DNA from: Dermatemys mawii
Taxonomy: Eukaryota; Chordata; Testudines; Dermatemydidae
NCBI GenBank assembly: GCA_007922305.1
Contig: ML677365.1
Span: 15,181,721 to 15,245,720 of the forward strand
Direction: 5' to 3'
Length of the DNA: 64,000 bases
Within the stretch, counting starts at the first letter, position 1, and the number at the start of each line of letters is the position of its first letter. The notes beneath the pieces were generated by a model. The model did not search any database and was not told the DNA's origin. It saw only the letters and a program-made list of their open reading frames with translations. The position numbers and the translations under genes are program-made. Of this stretch, positions 11,796 to 24,081 are shown piece by piece.

Positions 11796-12595
11796 AAAGA
11801 GTCCTGTGGCACCTTAAAGACTAACTAAAGTAGTCTTTAAGTTAGGGTATGGTTACACTTACAAGATTATAGCGCTATAGGTTATAGCGGTCCCCTTATA
11901 CAGTAATATGTATAGCGCTATTGTATGTCCACACTCAGATGCTCCTGCGGCATAGCATGGCCACATTTGGGGCACTTAATGCGGCATTAAGAGCAGCGCA
12001 TTAGGGCAGGTATCCCAGCATTCAGCTGGGTGCAACGTGCTTTTTAAACGAGGGGGGTGAGGGGGGACGCGTTGTGTGTATGCGGAGGGAGAGAGACAGT
12101 GGTTTTTCCGTTTTTCTGAAAGCCTGTTAGTGAGCCTCCGTTCACAGAAGGCTTTGTTTTCACACAGGCTCCCTCCTTAAACATTTGCATTGCTTATCTG
12201 CCGAGTTAAGAAAGAAACTCTAAAGAGGTACTTCCGCATTCCTCCAGCCGAGTTCAAAACAAAGGGAAGAGACGTCAATTGCCTTAAATGGCTCTAGGCA
12301 TCTCCAGAGATTACTTGTAGCGCAGTGGGTGTCCACATTCTTGCTGTAGCGCTACAGCAGCTGCGCTACAGCCCTTATTCCCCATGAGGAGGTGGATTTA
12401 TAATAGCGCTATAACTCCACGGTTATAGCGCTCTACATGCCTTGCCAGTGTGGACGGGGAGTAGGTTATAGCGCTGGTGGGGGCTTTATAGCGCTATAAA
12501 GTGCCAGTGTAACCATGGCCTTAGTTAGTCTTTAAGGTGCCACAGGACTCTTGGTCACTTCTGCAATTCCAAACTAACATGGCTACCCCTCTGAA
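11796..12595. repeat. Palindromic 'agtcctgtggcacctt' repeat, split by an insertion
   Basis: Left arm 11796..11841 contains agagtcctgtggcaccttaa; right part 12526..12595 contains its complement, ttaaggtgccacaggactct, followed by acatggctacccctctga. This matches the arms and tail of the repeat at 22205..22436. The centre has been replaced by the element at 11842..12525. Confidence 0.7.
11842..12525. mobile_element. TIR element rich in AGCGCT palindromes
   Basis: The ends are inverted: ttagggtatggttacact on the left and the complement of agtgtaaccatggcctta on the right. Both are followed inward by ttatagcgctata-type palindromes. An 11-bp direct repeat, tagtctttaag, flanks it at 11831..11841 and 12526..12536. 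At least seven copies of AGCGCT lie at the two ends. The interior is GC-richer than its surroundings and has no coding potential. Confidence 0.7.
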
Positions 12596-12717
12596 ATGAA
12601 CACATCTGGCCCCTGATACATGGGGCTTATTGCAGGGCAAAAGGAAAAATTTCTTAAAATGTTGATAGCACATCACAATAAAAATTATGGTAAAAGCAAT
12701 AACAGAAAACCAAGAAA

Positions 12718-12790
12718 GCAAGTCCTGATCCTGTGAGGTGTTGAGTGTCCTCATTTCCTATTGATTTCAATATGAGTTGAAGGGTTAAAA
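12718..12790 (+). repeat. Fragment of ancient 'cctgatcctg' repeat
   Basis: The text gtcctgatcctgtgaggtgt followed by a ttgatttcaatatgagttga tract matches a repeat widespread in turtles. Only one arm of the usual palindrome remains. Confidence 0.4.
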
Positions 12791-12830
12791 AGAATGCCCT
12801 TTAACTTCTGTTTAACTACCTGCTTAGATA

Positions 12831-12864
12831 ACAAACAAACAAACAAACAAATAAATAAATAAAT
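12831..12864 (+). repeat. (AAAC)n/(AAAT)n microsatellite
   Basis: Five aaac units run directly into aaat units. Confidence 0.9.
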
Positions 12865-15800
12865 AGACAGCTATTTTACTACAATGGAACCTTCAAAACC
12901 AAGTTATTAACTATATATAATAAGTATGTATACTGGTCAATAAGTTTTCTATAGTATCTATTATAGCAAGTAACACTAGTATTTTAATATCTACTTCAAA
13001 ATCTTCCTGCACTAGTTCAGTCTCATTCTGCATACTTTTTATTACTCCTGTAAGTAATCTCAAATGCCTCACAAATGACAGCAATTAAGTTTATTTGACT
13101 TGGGTCAACAAATTTGTATAGATCAGTGCTACTCTTACTATGTGCTCTAATTCCATTACAAGTTGAATGGTGCAATCCATTATTCTCTTGAAGTAAAAAT
13201 GTATCCTTCAAAAAAACATTTTAAAGGATCTGTTTCTCTTCTAGGGAACTTTAAGTCAGACGCCTTTATGATCAGGACGTCTATCACTTCGAGCTCTAGT
13301 TTGATTACATGAGAAGTTCAGATCATTGACAGATAATCTTCCAATTGCTTCAAGTACTACATACTCTCGTACCTCTCTCTTTCCCAATTATTTTCTCCTA
13401 TCAATAGGAGTTTTTATATTTGTTACTTATTCTCACATCTTTGGTTTCTTTTCTAGGTCTCAGCCATTTAGTATTAAATCCAGAGCTTTACTGATACTGA
13501 AAAGTTTGAAGATCTGGATACAGGGCTTTACTTTGGACATGTCATTAATTATTTTAAAATGCATTAGAGGAAACATAGAAACATTCCTCCCTGCTCTGCT
13601 GACCCCTTCTTGCTTTGTCAGCAGCAAGACTGACTGGATGACCTAACAACCCTTTATGCTTCCAACCATAAGAATTAAAGATGTTTTTCCAGGGAATTAA
13701 GTTTGGTTTCTCCTCCTCCCGCAAAAAAATAAAAATAAAAATCCATTTGGTCACATCAGCAATGAATGTGGAAAGGTCATTTATCAATTTTGGCACCTTT
13801 TTGTTATAATCCTATTAAAATAGTTATAAAAGATAAAAATACAATTCTCTATTAATCTCCAAAGACAATTACCACAAGCACAATTGATTTGAAAATTTAT
13901 AAATCAATTCTCAGTGATACATATGTATATCTATGTTAAAATTATCATTGGCTAGTATTGCAAAAACAATAAAAGCAGTGTATATTAGAGCTGAGTGCAC
14001 ATTTTCACTAGAATTAGTAATCTTATATTAATGGGTTCACTAGTATGTAAATGAAAAGGAAAAGGTCTGACACACAAGAGCTCTAGGATGGAAGTGCAGT
14101 ACTGTAGGTACTTTTCAAAGAATGAAAGTATTTTTCAGTTAAATAAAATATTTGTCGATTACAGATGCTGTTTATCATTTGATCATTGCCTCCTTAGAGG
14201 ACAGTAAAAGCAAAACGATACCAAATTCTATCATATGATACATGCAAAACAATAGAAAAATTGCCACAAGACGTCAAAAATTTAATAAACTGCCCCTTTT
14301 CAATGTAATTTGTTTGATGACCATTTTCTTCACAAGTATAGCTTTCACTCCATTGTTATCTTACCGAGAACATGCACAAACATTTTAAATATAACAATGC
14401 CACCCATTAAAAGTAACCCATTAAAAACTTTTGAGAAAGGCAGTAAAGTCAACAAAAGCCAGTACTCCACCTGGAGGCCTAAGATAATTTTCCATATTGA
14501 GTAACAAAGTATGACAAACTACTCACTCTACTACACCCATAAAACAGAATCCAAACTAATTTGATACTACTTTAAAGCATTGCCCTAAGCTTCCTAGAGC
14601 CTTCATTGTAGCTACTGGTTAAATTGTTCATCACAGCATATGAAAATCTATCATTACTTTCTCCACAGCAGACCCCACGGGAGAGGAAACAGAAATAAAT
14701 AAGTAGTTGAGAAAAAGAATGTGATAAGAAAGGTGTTAACAATGGAATTTGCTGTCACAAGAGAGTTCTTCTACAGACAAGTCCATAAATTAGCAGCATA
14801 ATTCAATCAAACAGTAGTGACAGCTCTCAAATCTTTAGGTCTGCTCTCTATCATGCAAAAGACAGATCTAGACCTTTGACATTTTAATGAAGTAGAATTA
14901 TTATGGATTTGGTTTATCAAATCACAAAGACAGAAAGTCAGTAGGAACCAAACAGATGTTCATCTTTATAAGGATATTAGTCACTTCTACTGAGAAAGAT
15001 GAAGGAAGTAAAAAGACCAACTCATTACTATTTAATTATACCTCAAATTATGGAGTAGCAGTAACTAAGGAGTTTCCATTTTAAGCTAATTTTGGTTCCC
15101 CCTAAAAAATTCAGAGAAAATACTCCTCAAAGTTGGTAATTAGAACTGGGGCTGAGGTAGAATTTTGTGCCAAATTTAAAGTACATTAGACAACAGGTTC
15201 CTCCATTCTGACACACTAAAAATAAATGTTTATTAGAAGTTGGCCTTTTTTTCTTTGTTATTTGCAATTTTAAAAAACATTAAAAAAGGAGAGGAATTTA
15301 AATTTAGTTTACATTGCAGAGAGAGAAATTATTCAATTACATTTTTGATTTAAATTATTTAAATTTATTTAAAATTATTTTGAAAGTTTAAGATTTTAAA
15401 TAACAATGGCACAATGACAATTTTACTGATCTGACACAAATATCATATGATGGGCATCAAATGACTCATGCATTCATATAAAAAAGTAAATTGCAGAATT
15501 GATAATCTGATGCATATAGGCTCTCTTGACTTCAAATGGAGAAACATTAAAGAAAGTGGTGGTCGCCAGTTAGAATTCCCATAACACTCTTATTGTACAT
15601 TCCAAACATGAGACTGGAAAATTGGAGTGATATTAAATTAAGTTTATTTGGTCCATGCATTCGAGGAGAGGTTCCCTCTGTACTGACTCCACCCCAACTC
15701 CCTTGCTAGCCCAAATACTAATCTTCTTTAGCCCTCCCAAGATGCACACTTTCTGGATATCTTTGAAGGTGTATGTGGTGCATGTGTGAGGAAAGCATAC

Positions 15801-16220
15801 AGTGGTCTGGGAAAGCATAGAGCTTGGGGAGCAGAAATGCAGGGAAGTGTAGAGAAGGAGAGAACAGAGGAACGGGGAAGGAGAAGAATTGGATGCATCA
15901 CTCTGAGATTCATCATCCTACTCAAAGCCTTAGAAGGTTTGTTGGACCACTTACTCATCTTAGCAGCTCATAAGCTCCTCTCTATCCTCAAACCTTAGTA
16001 GGATCATAGGATTCCATGCAGCAAACAAGCTAAAGACTTACTAAGCTTGGCACAACACAGCGGCCCTCTTGATGAGCCTAAAAGGGTCTTCGGAAAATTG
16101 TTGGATAGGCTTGTTTGATAACCGATTATCCAGTTTATTAGACAAGAACAAGCTCTTAAACCTGGGGGGAGAGGGGGCAAAAGGGAGAAAGAGGTAACAG
16201 TTGATCCCAGTAACTGCTAC
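12865..16220. other. AT-rich intron, nothing recognised
   Basis: Long AT-rich tract with no supported exon, RNA or repeat family. The ORFs in 13023..13796 and 15633..15998 overlap on both strands and lack splice sites in phase. Confidence 0.45.
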
Positions 16221-16489
16221 GGCCTGGGCTACACTGCAGGGGGAGGGAGGTTTCCAAACTAAGATACGCAGCTTCAGCTATGCTATTTGCATAGCTGAAG
16301 TCGAAGTATCTTAGTTTGACTTATCTGACCATCCTCACGGCAGCAAGTCAACCGCGGCAGCTCCCCCGTCAACTCCACTTACTCCTCTTGCAGAGCTGAA
16401 GTTTCAGAGTCTAGACGAGACATGATAAATCAATCCCTGATATATAGAACATTACCCACCGATCTGGTGGGTAGTATAGATGTAGCCTA
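16221..16489. mobile_element. Short TIR element, 'ctacact' ends with internal hairpin
   Basis: Left ggcctgggctacactgcagg pairs with the complement of gtagtatagatgtagccta. Near the left end is a strong hairpin: aagatacgcagcttcagcta against tagctgaagtcgaagtatct. I recognise the family as a common turtle miniature transposon. No coding potential. Confidence 0.65.
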
Positions 16490-17439
16490 AAGCTCACATG
16501 GGGTGTGCAGGCTTGGAGATCTCCATCAACCTCCTAAAGTTCAGAGAAGGCCCAAACAAGCCTCCCACTGCCTATGAATATAGGGAGCTCCCTTATAAGC
16601 CTTCTACATTTGCAGTGGGTGAGGGTGTGAGGGACTTGCCAAGCTGCTTAAGGCTCAAAATAGAATCAGGTTTCTATAGACAATGTAACTATTAATCTAT
16701 ATACTTGTAAATGTGATGTAGTCTCTTAGCATGCACTCTTGTGGCATGGTGTTCCACTGCAATCCCCTGTCTCAGTCTCCCCTCTAGATTTCAGAACCAT
16801 CTTCTTCTCATCCAAACTCTGTTTCAATTAATTCTATGGCCTTCATTCACCTTCTCCAGACACCTGGAATGATATAACTAACCTCCTAGACTGCTTACTC
16901 CGGCCTTAAAGGGACACTACCCTGGCTACAGTACTAAATAAATTTTTCAGATTGCATGCGTCTGTTCAAACTCATAAGTGAGTTTCATATATAAGAACTT
17001 CCCCTCAAATCTTTGAAGACCCTTCTCAAGCACTGGTAGTAGTAAACTCCAACTCATCTAAGACTTTTTCAGATTATCGACTGTTAATGACTGGAAGTCC
17101 GTTTTAGATCAACTTATATTTTCAGACTTTTACTATATTTTCAGGCTTTTACTCCCACAAGAATTTATAAGTTCTATCAGCCAGTCTGAACATAGATTAC
17201 ACATGCTCTAGCTTCCTTCAATTCTGAAAGTTCCTATTATTTGAAGCTCTACATATTCTACAGCTCAAAAATATTTTTTTCATTCAATTGAAACTGCAAT
17301 GAATAAAAACAAAAAAAATTAAGCATTCAGTTGTTTCAGATATTTGGGATGTCTTATAGACTAAACTTCTATTTTAAAATTAAAGTTTATTAACTAAAGT
17401 ACAGTTTACTTTTTGGGAAATGAATAAAAGGAATGATAG

Positions 17440-18020
17440 TAATGGGAATTTGATCATTAGAAACATAGATAGCTAGATTTACAATAACCAGGAGAACTGC
17501 ATGGTGACTTGCCTGCCTGGTGCTATGGTTGCGGATCTTTTGAGACATCTAAATAGATTTATGTGTAGTGCTTGGGAGGTGCCAGTAGTTATGGTACATG
17601 TAGGTACCAATGACATAGAGAAGGACAGGAGAGAGGTCCTGAAGGCCAAATTTAGGCTGCTAGGTAAGAGACTGAAGTCCAGGAGCTTCATGGTAGCATT
17701 CTCTGAAATGTTTCAAGTTCCACCCGCAGGGTCATTTAGGCAGAATTACAGGATCTCAATATGTGGATGAGACGATGGTGTAGGGAGGAGGGGTTAAGAT
17801 TTATTAGGAACTGGGGAAACTTTTGGGAAAGGGGAGCCTATAGAGGAAGGATGGGCTCCACCTAAACCAAAATGGAACCAGGTTGCTGGAACTTAAAATT
17901 AAAAAGGCCGTAGAGCAGTTTTTAAATTAAGGGCTGGGGAAAGCCAACAGGTGTGGAGTACAGCATGTCGTTCTGACATAGACATCCCTAAAAGGAGCAT
18001 CTATTAATGAAGATCCTCTA
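17440..18020 (+). mobile_element. CR1 5' segment with ORF1
   Basis: The block reads like the start of a CR1 element (gatcattagaaacatagata, then ggatgggctccacctaaacc) and stops abruptly near 18020, where a different repeat begins. The rest of the element, including ORF2, is absent. Confidence 0.75.
17501..17770 (+). pseudogene. CR1 ORF1 esterase-like fragment
   Basis: CR1 ORF1 proteins often carry an SGNH/GDSL-type esterase domain thought to bind membranes or RNP. The 89-residue frame contains VVMVHVGTNDI, which matches the block with the conserved Gly and Asn of that fold, followed by REVLKAKFRLLGKRLKSR. The block holding the nucleophilic Ser and the C-terminal Asp-x-x-His block are not present in this frame, so only the middle of the domain remains. 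ORF1 function is family knowledge; the loss is seen in the sequence. Confidence 0.65.
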
Positions 18021-18027
18021 TGTTCTA

Positions 18028-18087
18028 TAGAGTAACAGACGTATTGGAGCATAAGCTTTCGTGGTGAATACCCACTTCGTCAGATTT
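18028..18087 (+). repeat. Half copy of the palindromic 'aagctttcgtgg' repeat
   Basis: The tract agtaacagacgtattggagc, then ataagctttcgtggtgaata and cccacttcgtcaga, matches the arm seen at 22205..22436 and 45826..45912. It begins exactly where the CR1 segment ends. Confidence 0.75.
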
Positions 18088-18384
18088 ATTTTTATCTATT
18101 ATCAGTTGCTTCCCATATTCCTTTCCAGCCTAGTCTACAATCCATCTCTTAGCCGTCAGAGCCAATGGAAACAGCAACAATTTCAGACCTGTATGAAGTT
18201 CTTTTTTTTGCTTCTTCGGCCAAGGAATGCTACCTACTGGACCCCTCCTGCTAACCTACCTCTTGTATCCTGCTTTTGGTGTCCTTCCCATCAGGCATCT
18301 GATACTGAACCATGGACAACTGCATGACCATGTGGTCCTCTAGTTATTTGCCTGGCTGCCAGACTCTCTTGAAAATCAGTAACT

Positions 18385-18560
18385 TGACATCTAACCCTGC
18401 CTCTGATACTGGCTAGCTATATGATATTGAGAATTCAATTTTTCTATGACTCAGTATACTTGTTAAATGTATATATTATGATGTCTCTAACTCAGAGGAG
18501 CATTGTGAGGTTTGCGAAAAAGCACTGAGATCTTCATATTAATATTAATAAAGCATGTGC
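18385..18560 (+). repeat. MIR (CORE-SINE)
   Basis: Recognisable MIR order: tctgatactggctagctata, a degraded 'ctcagt' core, cagaggagcattgtgaggtt, then aaaagcactgagatcttca near the 3' end. Strongly diverged, as expected for this ancient amniote SINE. Confidence 0.65.
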
Positions 18561-20776
18561 GTTTTTATGCAAAGAACACTCACCTTCAATATTCGCTGTT
18601 ATATGTTGTATGGGAATGCTAGGAAAAGTATTCAATAAATGCTCCCCAAAGAGAGAGACAAATAAACTCATGTGTTTTAAATTACTGTTCCTGGTTCTCT
18701 CTGAAATAGTATTTTTAAAGTGGAATTAAAGACACTAACATTCTTATTAAAAGGAAAGTGACATTTTTCTCTTAAAATATTTAATGGTCATCACAACATA
18801 CATATGCCACTGGGAAAAAAAAATCCCATTCACAGGCTGTCACATTGAAGAAAGAGGTGAAGTTATAAAATTGTGTTAGAACTATTTATTTCAACTATAC
18901 TCCTTTCAACAAGACCAAATTATGAAATGTCTATGGCTTTACTTTAAAGACTTTCCAATATTCATAACATCAACACTATTTAACTTCAAAGCCCGAGTTG
19001 CGGGAGGATGGGGGTGGGGAGGGGAGGATCCCAAGTGCTGACTTTAAAAGTCTTCCCACTGCTTTTATCTATTAGCAAAGCTACTGTCTGCAAGGACCTC
19101 CCTCAAGAACCTTGAAGTATGGACTTTATGCTTGCTCATGTCTTACATCCCATCCTGCATTCATTACTTCACCCCATTAACATTCCGTGTAGAGAATCCT
19201 CTGCCAGTTTTATGAGGCGAAACCATGAAATGTCAGGTTAACAAAACCCTCAACCAGAAATTCCCCCTTTATATACTACTGCCTGTCAAGAATCTGCTTA
19301 CATAGATTCTCAGTGAATTATTATCAGTATGAAACTAAGTGAAAATAAAAGAAGGTGGGTGAAATACTCAAAATATGCCACACAGAGGTACTACTAAAAT
19401 ATGAATAGAATATTTGGTAATCCTATCTGGTTGATTTAAAACTATATAAAAGACTTGATTGGTATACTTAATAGCCAAATAAAGAAAAAAATGGATTGTC
19501 AAAGTTCTTCCAAGCTTTGCCTCATCAGCATTAGCATCACTACCACAGCATTATGAAGTGTGAAATACAGAAAGAGAGAGAGGAGATAAAAGAGCAGAGA
19601 GTAAGAAAAAAATACTTCAGCTGTCCTGAACATTTTCTGTCTTTCGCTTCTGCTAATGAATTCCCAACCTTCCCTAAATCAAACAGAGAGTATGTGATAC
19701 ATACAGCACACAGATAAGTTGTGGCACACTAACACCAATGTTACCTATCCTCGGGTGTTTCATCAGGTAAATAAAAACAGAGAGCACAAATCTGACACTC
19801 ACAACTGTCTCACAGGAATAGCAAGTTATACAAAGGAAGCCTTGGACGTTACATTTATATTTCAACACAAAAAATGCCAAAAACAAAAACCAAAAAAGTA
19901 TTAACTTATAAGTAAGATTACTTATTTACTATCTCTAAAACTCTAGGAACTCAACAGTTAAGCACTCAACATTAACATGCAGATTAACTTCAATTCACAT
20001 ACCCTGTTATCCAAATCATCATAACACCCAAACATGCTCTCATATTCCTCAAAAAGCTCCCTTCCCATTTCAATAGTCAACCACCTAAAATGCACACATC
20101 CCATTTCTCAAAAGCACCCTTACCTCCAAACAACCTTAACTCTGAATTCAGAAAGATTAAGATCTTACTGTTAGATATATTTTACTGTTAAAATCTGATG
20201 TTTATTATCTGAAAACTTATGAGGGTGGAGTTATTTATATCCTGCAATTGTAAAATAGAATCCTTGATGTCTTCCTGTAACTTTAATTTCTTGATTTGTT
20301 CTATCATTTTTTTAATTCATGTATCTGAGAGTGCCTAATTTAAACAAGCAATCATCTTTTGAATGCCAAAGCAAGCAAAAAATAAATTATCCAGCTTCTC
20401 TCTCTAGAATTTCCAGACCGTCTGGCCGGTTGTACCTATAGCTTGATAGTCTATTGCTCCTTTGGATTTCACATTTAATATTTTTCACAACTGGGAAAGA
20501 AGATGAACAGCTAAAGGGATAAAGTTTTTTATCTGTGGGGGTTATCAGTTTGATTTCTCACCTGAAGACCTGAAAATGAAATACATTAATTATTTCCAAT
20601 TCAGAATATCACACACAAAGGGTACCACACAAATTTTTCATGACCTGGGACCTCTCTCTATTTGGGAAAAACTCTGTTAAATTACCAATTTTTTGTCATT
20701 GCTATAGCAATGAGCATTTGCAGTAAGGACCACCTCCAACAGATAACCCACACTAGCTGAAGAAACCACTTTAAAA
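18561..20776. other. AT-rich intron, nothing recognised
   Basis: No supported exon, RNA or repeat. ORFs near 19674..19904 overlap in opposite directions without splice support. Confidence 0.45.
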
Positions 20777-20778
20777 TA

Positions 20779-21075
20779 CAGTAGACTCTTGATTATCCAG
20801 GATTGGGTTAAACAGAAAGTGGATTAACCAGGATGTCAAAAAAAAATACACGTAACTCGCAGGGCTGGCTCTGGCTTTACTGCCGCCCCAAGCACAAAAA
20901 AAAACTACCCTAGGGTACAGGGCAGCCAGTGAACCAACATCCACTCCCCCCCGGCGCAGGGTGGCTAGTGAACCAACCCCTTCTCCCCATATTTCCTATG
21001 TATGGTGATTATCCAGGATTTTATTAACCAGGATTAATTTTTTCCCTATCATCCTGGATAATCCAGAGTCCACTG
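20779..21075. mobile_element. pogo/Tigger-type non-autonomous element
   Basis: Inverted ends: cagtagactcttgattatcc on the left and the complement of ggataatccagagtccactg on the right. TA dinucleotides flank both sides (20777..20778 and 21076..21077), as in Tc1/mariner-pogo insertions. A second internal pair, gattatccaggattttatta near 21006, extends the inverted repeat. No transposase. Confidence 0.75.
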
Positions 21076-21077
21076 TA

Positions 21078-22204
21078 TCTCCAAGGTTTGTAGCACAATT
21101 TGTTCGACCTCTAGTGAAAGGCCATCTTTTCCAGGCAACTGACTCCTGTTGGTCCCTTGGGTGGTCTAAGACTTGGGTGGTCCAGAGGCTCCAGCTTGGG
21201 TTGTTTAATTTGGTTTGTACTGTATTTAATTGTTTTCTATCACATTTTACTTTTCTGGTGACAAAACTTGAAATTCAGTAAAAGAGGAAACAACTTTTTG
21301 CCTCCATCTTGCTTTCTAAATGTGAGTATCAATCTTATGAGAAAACCCACATCACACATGATTATTTAATTTTGTCTGCCAGCAGATATAGTTTCAAAAA
21401 AATCAGTCAAATAATAGATGTACAAAACCAAAAGAACCTTAAATATTTAATAAATCTGTGCAGTATTGTAAAATCTTTAACTCCTTGAAAACTATTAATC
21501 TACTGGTAACATTATCTCTAGCAGTTCCAGTTGACTAGACAGTAGTTTGTGTTTTCTTTACTTTTTTATTGCACATACACTAAGAAAGCAGTGGTTATAA
21601 TATATGTACTTTCTTCTAACACTATTAACTAAACTAGAAAAGTGATGCAGCTTTTATTATGATAGCTGAAGACATGGCACAATTCAAAATAAAATACTGA
21701 ATTTTGGCATTTGACAATAATTAGAGTGTGGTAGTATCTCTTCTGGATTAATATACCATATTGTAAATGGAGTTTAAAGGGATTTTTCAGTATTTCTTTG
21801 GATCTACATACAACTGTTCAGGGATTTATCTGGCTGGCTCTCCTGCAAGAAGCATGGTAACCTGCCTGAAAGCCCTTGTCTTTACTTTGACATTTTAGTA
21901 GCATCACTTCCTCTTTCTCCCGCTTGTGTTCCCATTGGTTATGCATAGCACAGTGGATATTCAAATTGAAATGGAATTAATTATTTGTTAAAGATTCACT
22001 TATCAACCTGACATCCATATAGAGCAAAGCCAGAGAGCATAACTTAGCAGCTGACAGCCTATCTGCTCTGTTCCATGGGCTCCAGAATGAAATTTACCAA
22101 AGAACTAAGTTTCATGTTGCAGGTTCCCAATACAGATAGCACAAAGGACGAGAAGGATATGGAAAGGAACCAAACAAGATAGGAAAGAAAAACTGAGGCA
22201 AGTG
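21078..22204. other. Intron sequence, nothing firmly recognised
   Basis: Mostly AT-rich. A short tract at 21140..21185 repeats gggtggtcta and gggtggtcca but could not be assigned. Confidence 0.4.
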
Positions 22205-22436
22205 ACCAAGAAAAATAGAGAATCAGAGAGGTAGCCGTGTTAGTCTGGATTTGCAGAAGTGACAGAGTCCTGTGGCACCTTAAAGACTAACAAAAGTATT
22301 GAAGCACAATCTTTCGTGGGCTAGTACCTACTTTGCTGGATGCATCCGACGAAGTGGGTACTAGCCCACGAAAGCTTATGCTTCAATACTTTTGTTAGTC
22401 TTTAAGGTGCCACAGGACTCTGTCGCTTCAAGAAAA
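22205..22436. repeat. Full palindromic 'agtcctgtggcacctt' repeat
   Basis: Arms of about 79 bp: 22256..22333 starts gaagtgacagagtcctgtgg and 22351..22429 ends with its complement. They surround a spacer near gctggatgcatccgac. The arms differ at only a few positions, such as caatctttcg against cgaaagctta. An upstream tail, gtagccgtgttagtctggat, occurs once, outside the palindrome. Confidence 0.85.
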
Positions 22437-22564
22437 GTAGAAAGCCATGGGAAACCAGAGACACCCAACTAGTAAAATAGAAAAGGACAGAGAGCTAACA
22501 GAGTAGAAAAGGTCATGGAAAGGATAAACATAGAGGAATGTAATGAGGTTTACAAACCCCATAC

Positions 22565-23480
22565 ATTAACTCCTCGCTTAACATTGTAGTTATGTTCCTG
22601 AAAAATGAGACTAAGTGAAATGATGTTAAGCAAATTCAATTTCCCAATAAGAATTAATGTAAATGGGGGGGGGGTTAGGTGTCAGGGTAATTTTTTTTTC
22701 ACCAAACTACACACACACACAGTATATGTTTTGAACGAACAATTTAATAATACACAGCTATGATGATTGTGAAGCTTGGTTGAGATGCTGAAGTTAGAGA
22801 GTGGAAGAAGGTGGGATATTTCCCAGGGAATGCCTTACTGCTAAATGATGAACTAGCTTTTGGCTGATACCTCAAGGGTTAACACATTGATGTTAATGTA
22901 GCTCACACTCTACAAGGCAGCACGAATGGACAGAGGGGAGACAGCATGGCAGACAGACACAGACACACACACTCTGTGTGTGGGGGAGAAAGAGAGAGAG
23001 AGAGATGTGAATTGCCTCTTTAAGTAAGCTGACCCCATTCTTAAGTACACTGTCTTTTTAAGCCAATCTGGAAGTTGAGACAACAGCTGCTGCCCCCAAC
23101 TCCCTCTGTCTCTCTTCCTCCATGTGCCCACCCTGCTCTATATGGAGAAGGGGTAATCGAGGTACAGGAGCAGGGGGGAGAGGGACACCCTGACATAAGC
23201 TCTCACCTTCCCCCCCGTCACCCTCCCAGCAAGCAGGAGGCTCCCATGAGCAGCTCCAAGGCAGAGGGCAGGAGCAGCACATGGCAGTGGGGAGAAGGAT
23301 AGGTGAACTGCCAGCAACTGATAGCCTGCTGAGCAGCTGCTGCACAGGGAACTTAGGGGAGCAGGGAGCTAATGGGGGGCTGCTGGTCCACCCTGATTCC
23401 AAACAAAAGAAGACTGCAAGCCCTGGAGTTTAAGGGCAGATAAATTCAATTTAGGTTATGAGTTTACAGGCTGGTCTAAT
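22565..23480 (+). mobile_element. Tigger-like DNA transposon remnant
   Basis: The left end ttaactcctcgcttaacatt and following gtagttatgttcctgaaaaa match a pogo/Tigger-type family common in turtles. The GC-rich interior (23080..23400) produces several unsupported ORFs on both strands. The matching right terminus is missing or too diverged to see. Confidence 0.5.
22988..23005 (+). repeat. (AG)n microsatellite
   Basis: Run of ag units; (ac)n tracts also lie close by, near 22709 and 22960. Confidence 0.9.
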
Positions 23481-24081
23481 TGTAAGCAAATTAAAGCAGA
23501 CCAGCTACAAGGAAGCTGGGACCACTAGAGAGACTACAAAGGAAAAAGAATGGCATAATATTTTCAAGGAGACAAAACAATCTTAAAGACAAAATGTAAC
23601 ATTCTGTGTGTGTAAACATGTATGAGTGAATATCTGACCTTTCAGATGTGCATCCCCAATGTGTCCCTCCCCCTACCCACACTGCAAACAAATATTACTA
23701 TCAGAAAGAAGCTCCCACTCACCAGAATACGGAAAAATCTGTGCAACTGTCTATCAATTCATGGATGCTCTTTGGTGGGAAACAGAGTGAAATTAATAGC
23801 CAAGGATTCAAAGGTCATGAACGTTTCAATGACAACATTTACTGATAAGCAACATACTGAACCACGTGATTTACAAAGCACTGCCATCAGTTCTAAAGGA
23901 ACTTTTATGGAGGCTAGATTCTGTTGCCTTCAATGGAAATTTCATTTACCAGTGAGTGTAAAGGAGTTCTTATATTACCAATATATTCTATGGCTCCATC
24001 CTGCTCTCAGATGCATGTGGCCATTAATGTTAGAAAAGTAACTTCTACAGTTAAATAGATTTTTCTTTTAAGGGCAATAAT

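Noticed and set aside
23058..23402. 114-residue minus-strand ORF, Pro/Ser-rich
   Set aside because: Composition artefact of the Tigger-like element interior; overlapping ORFs occur on the other strand.
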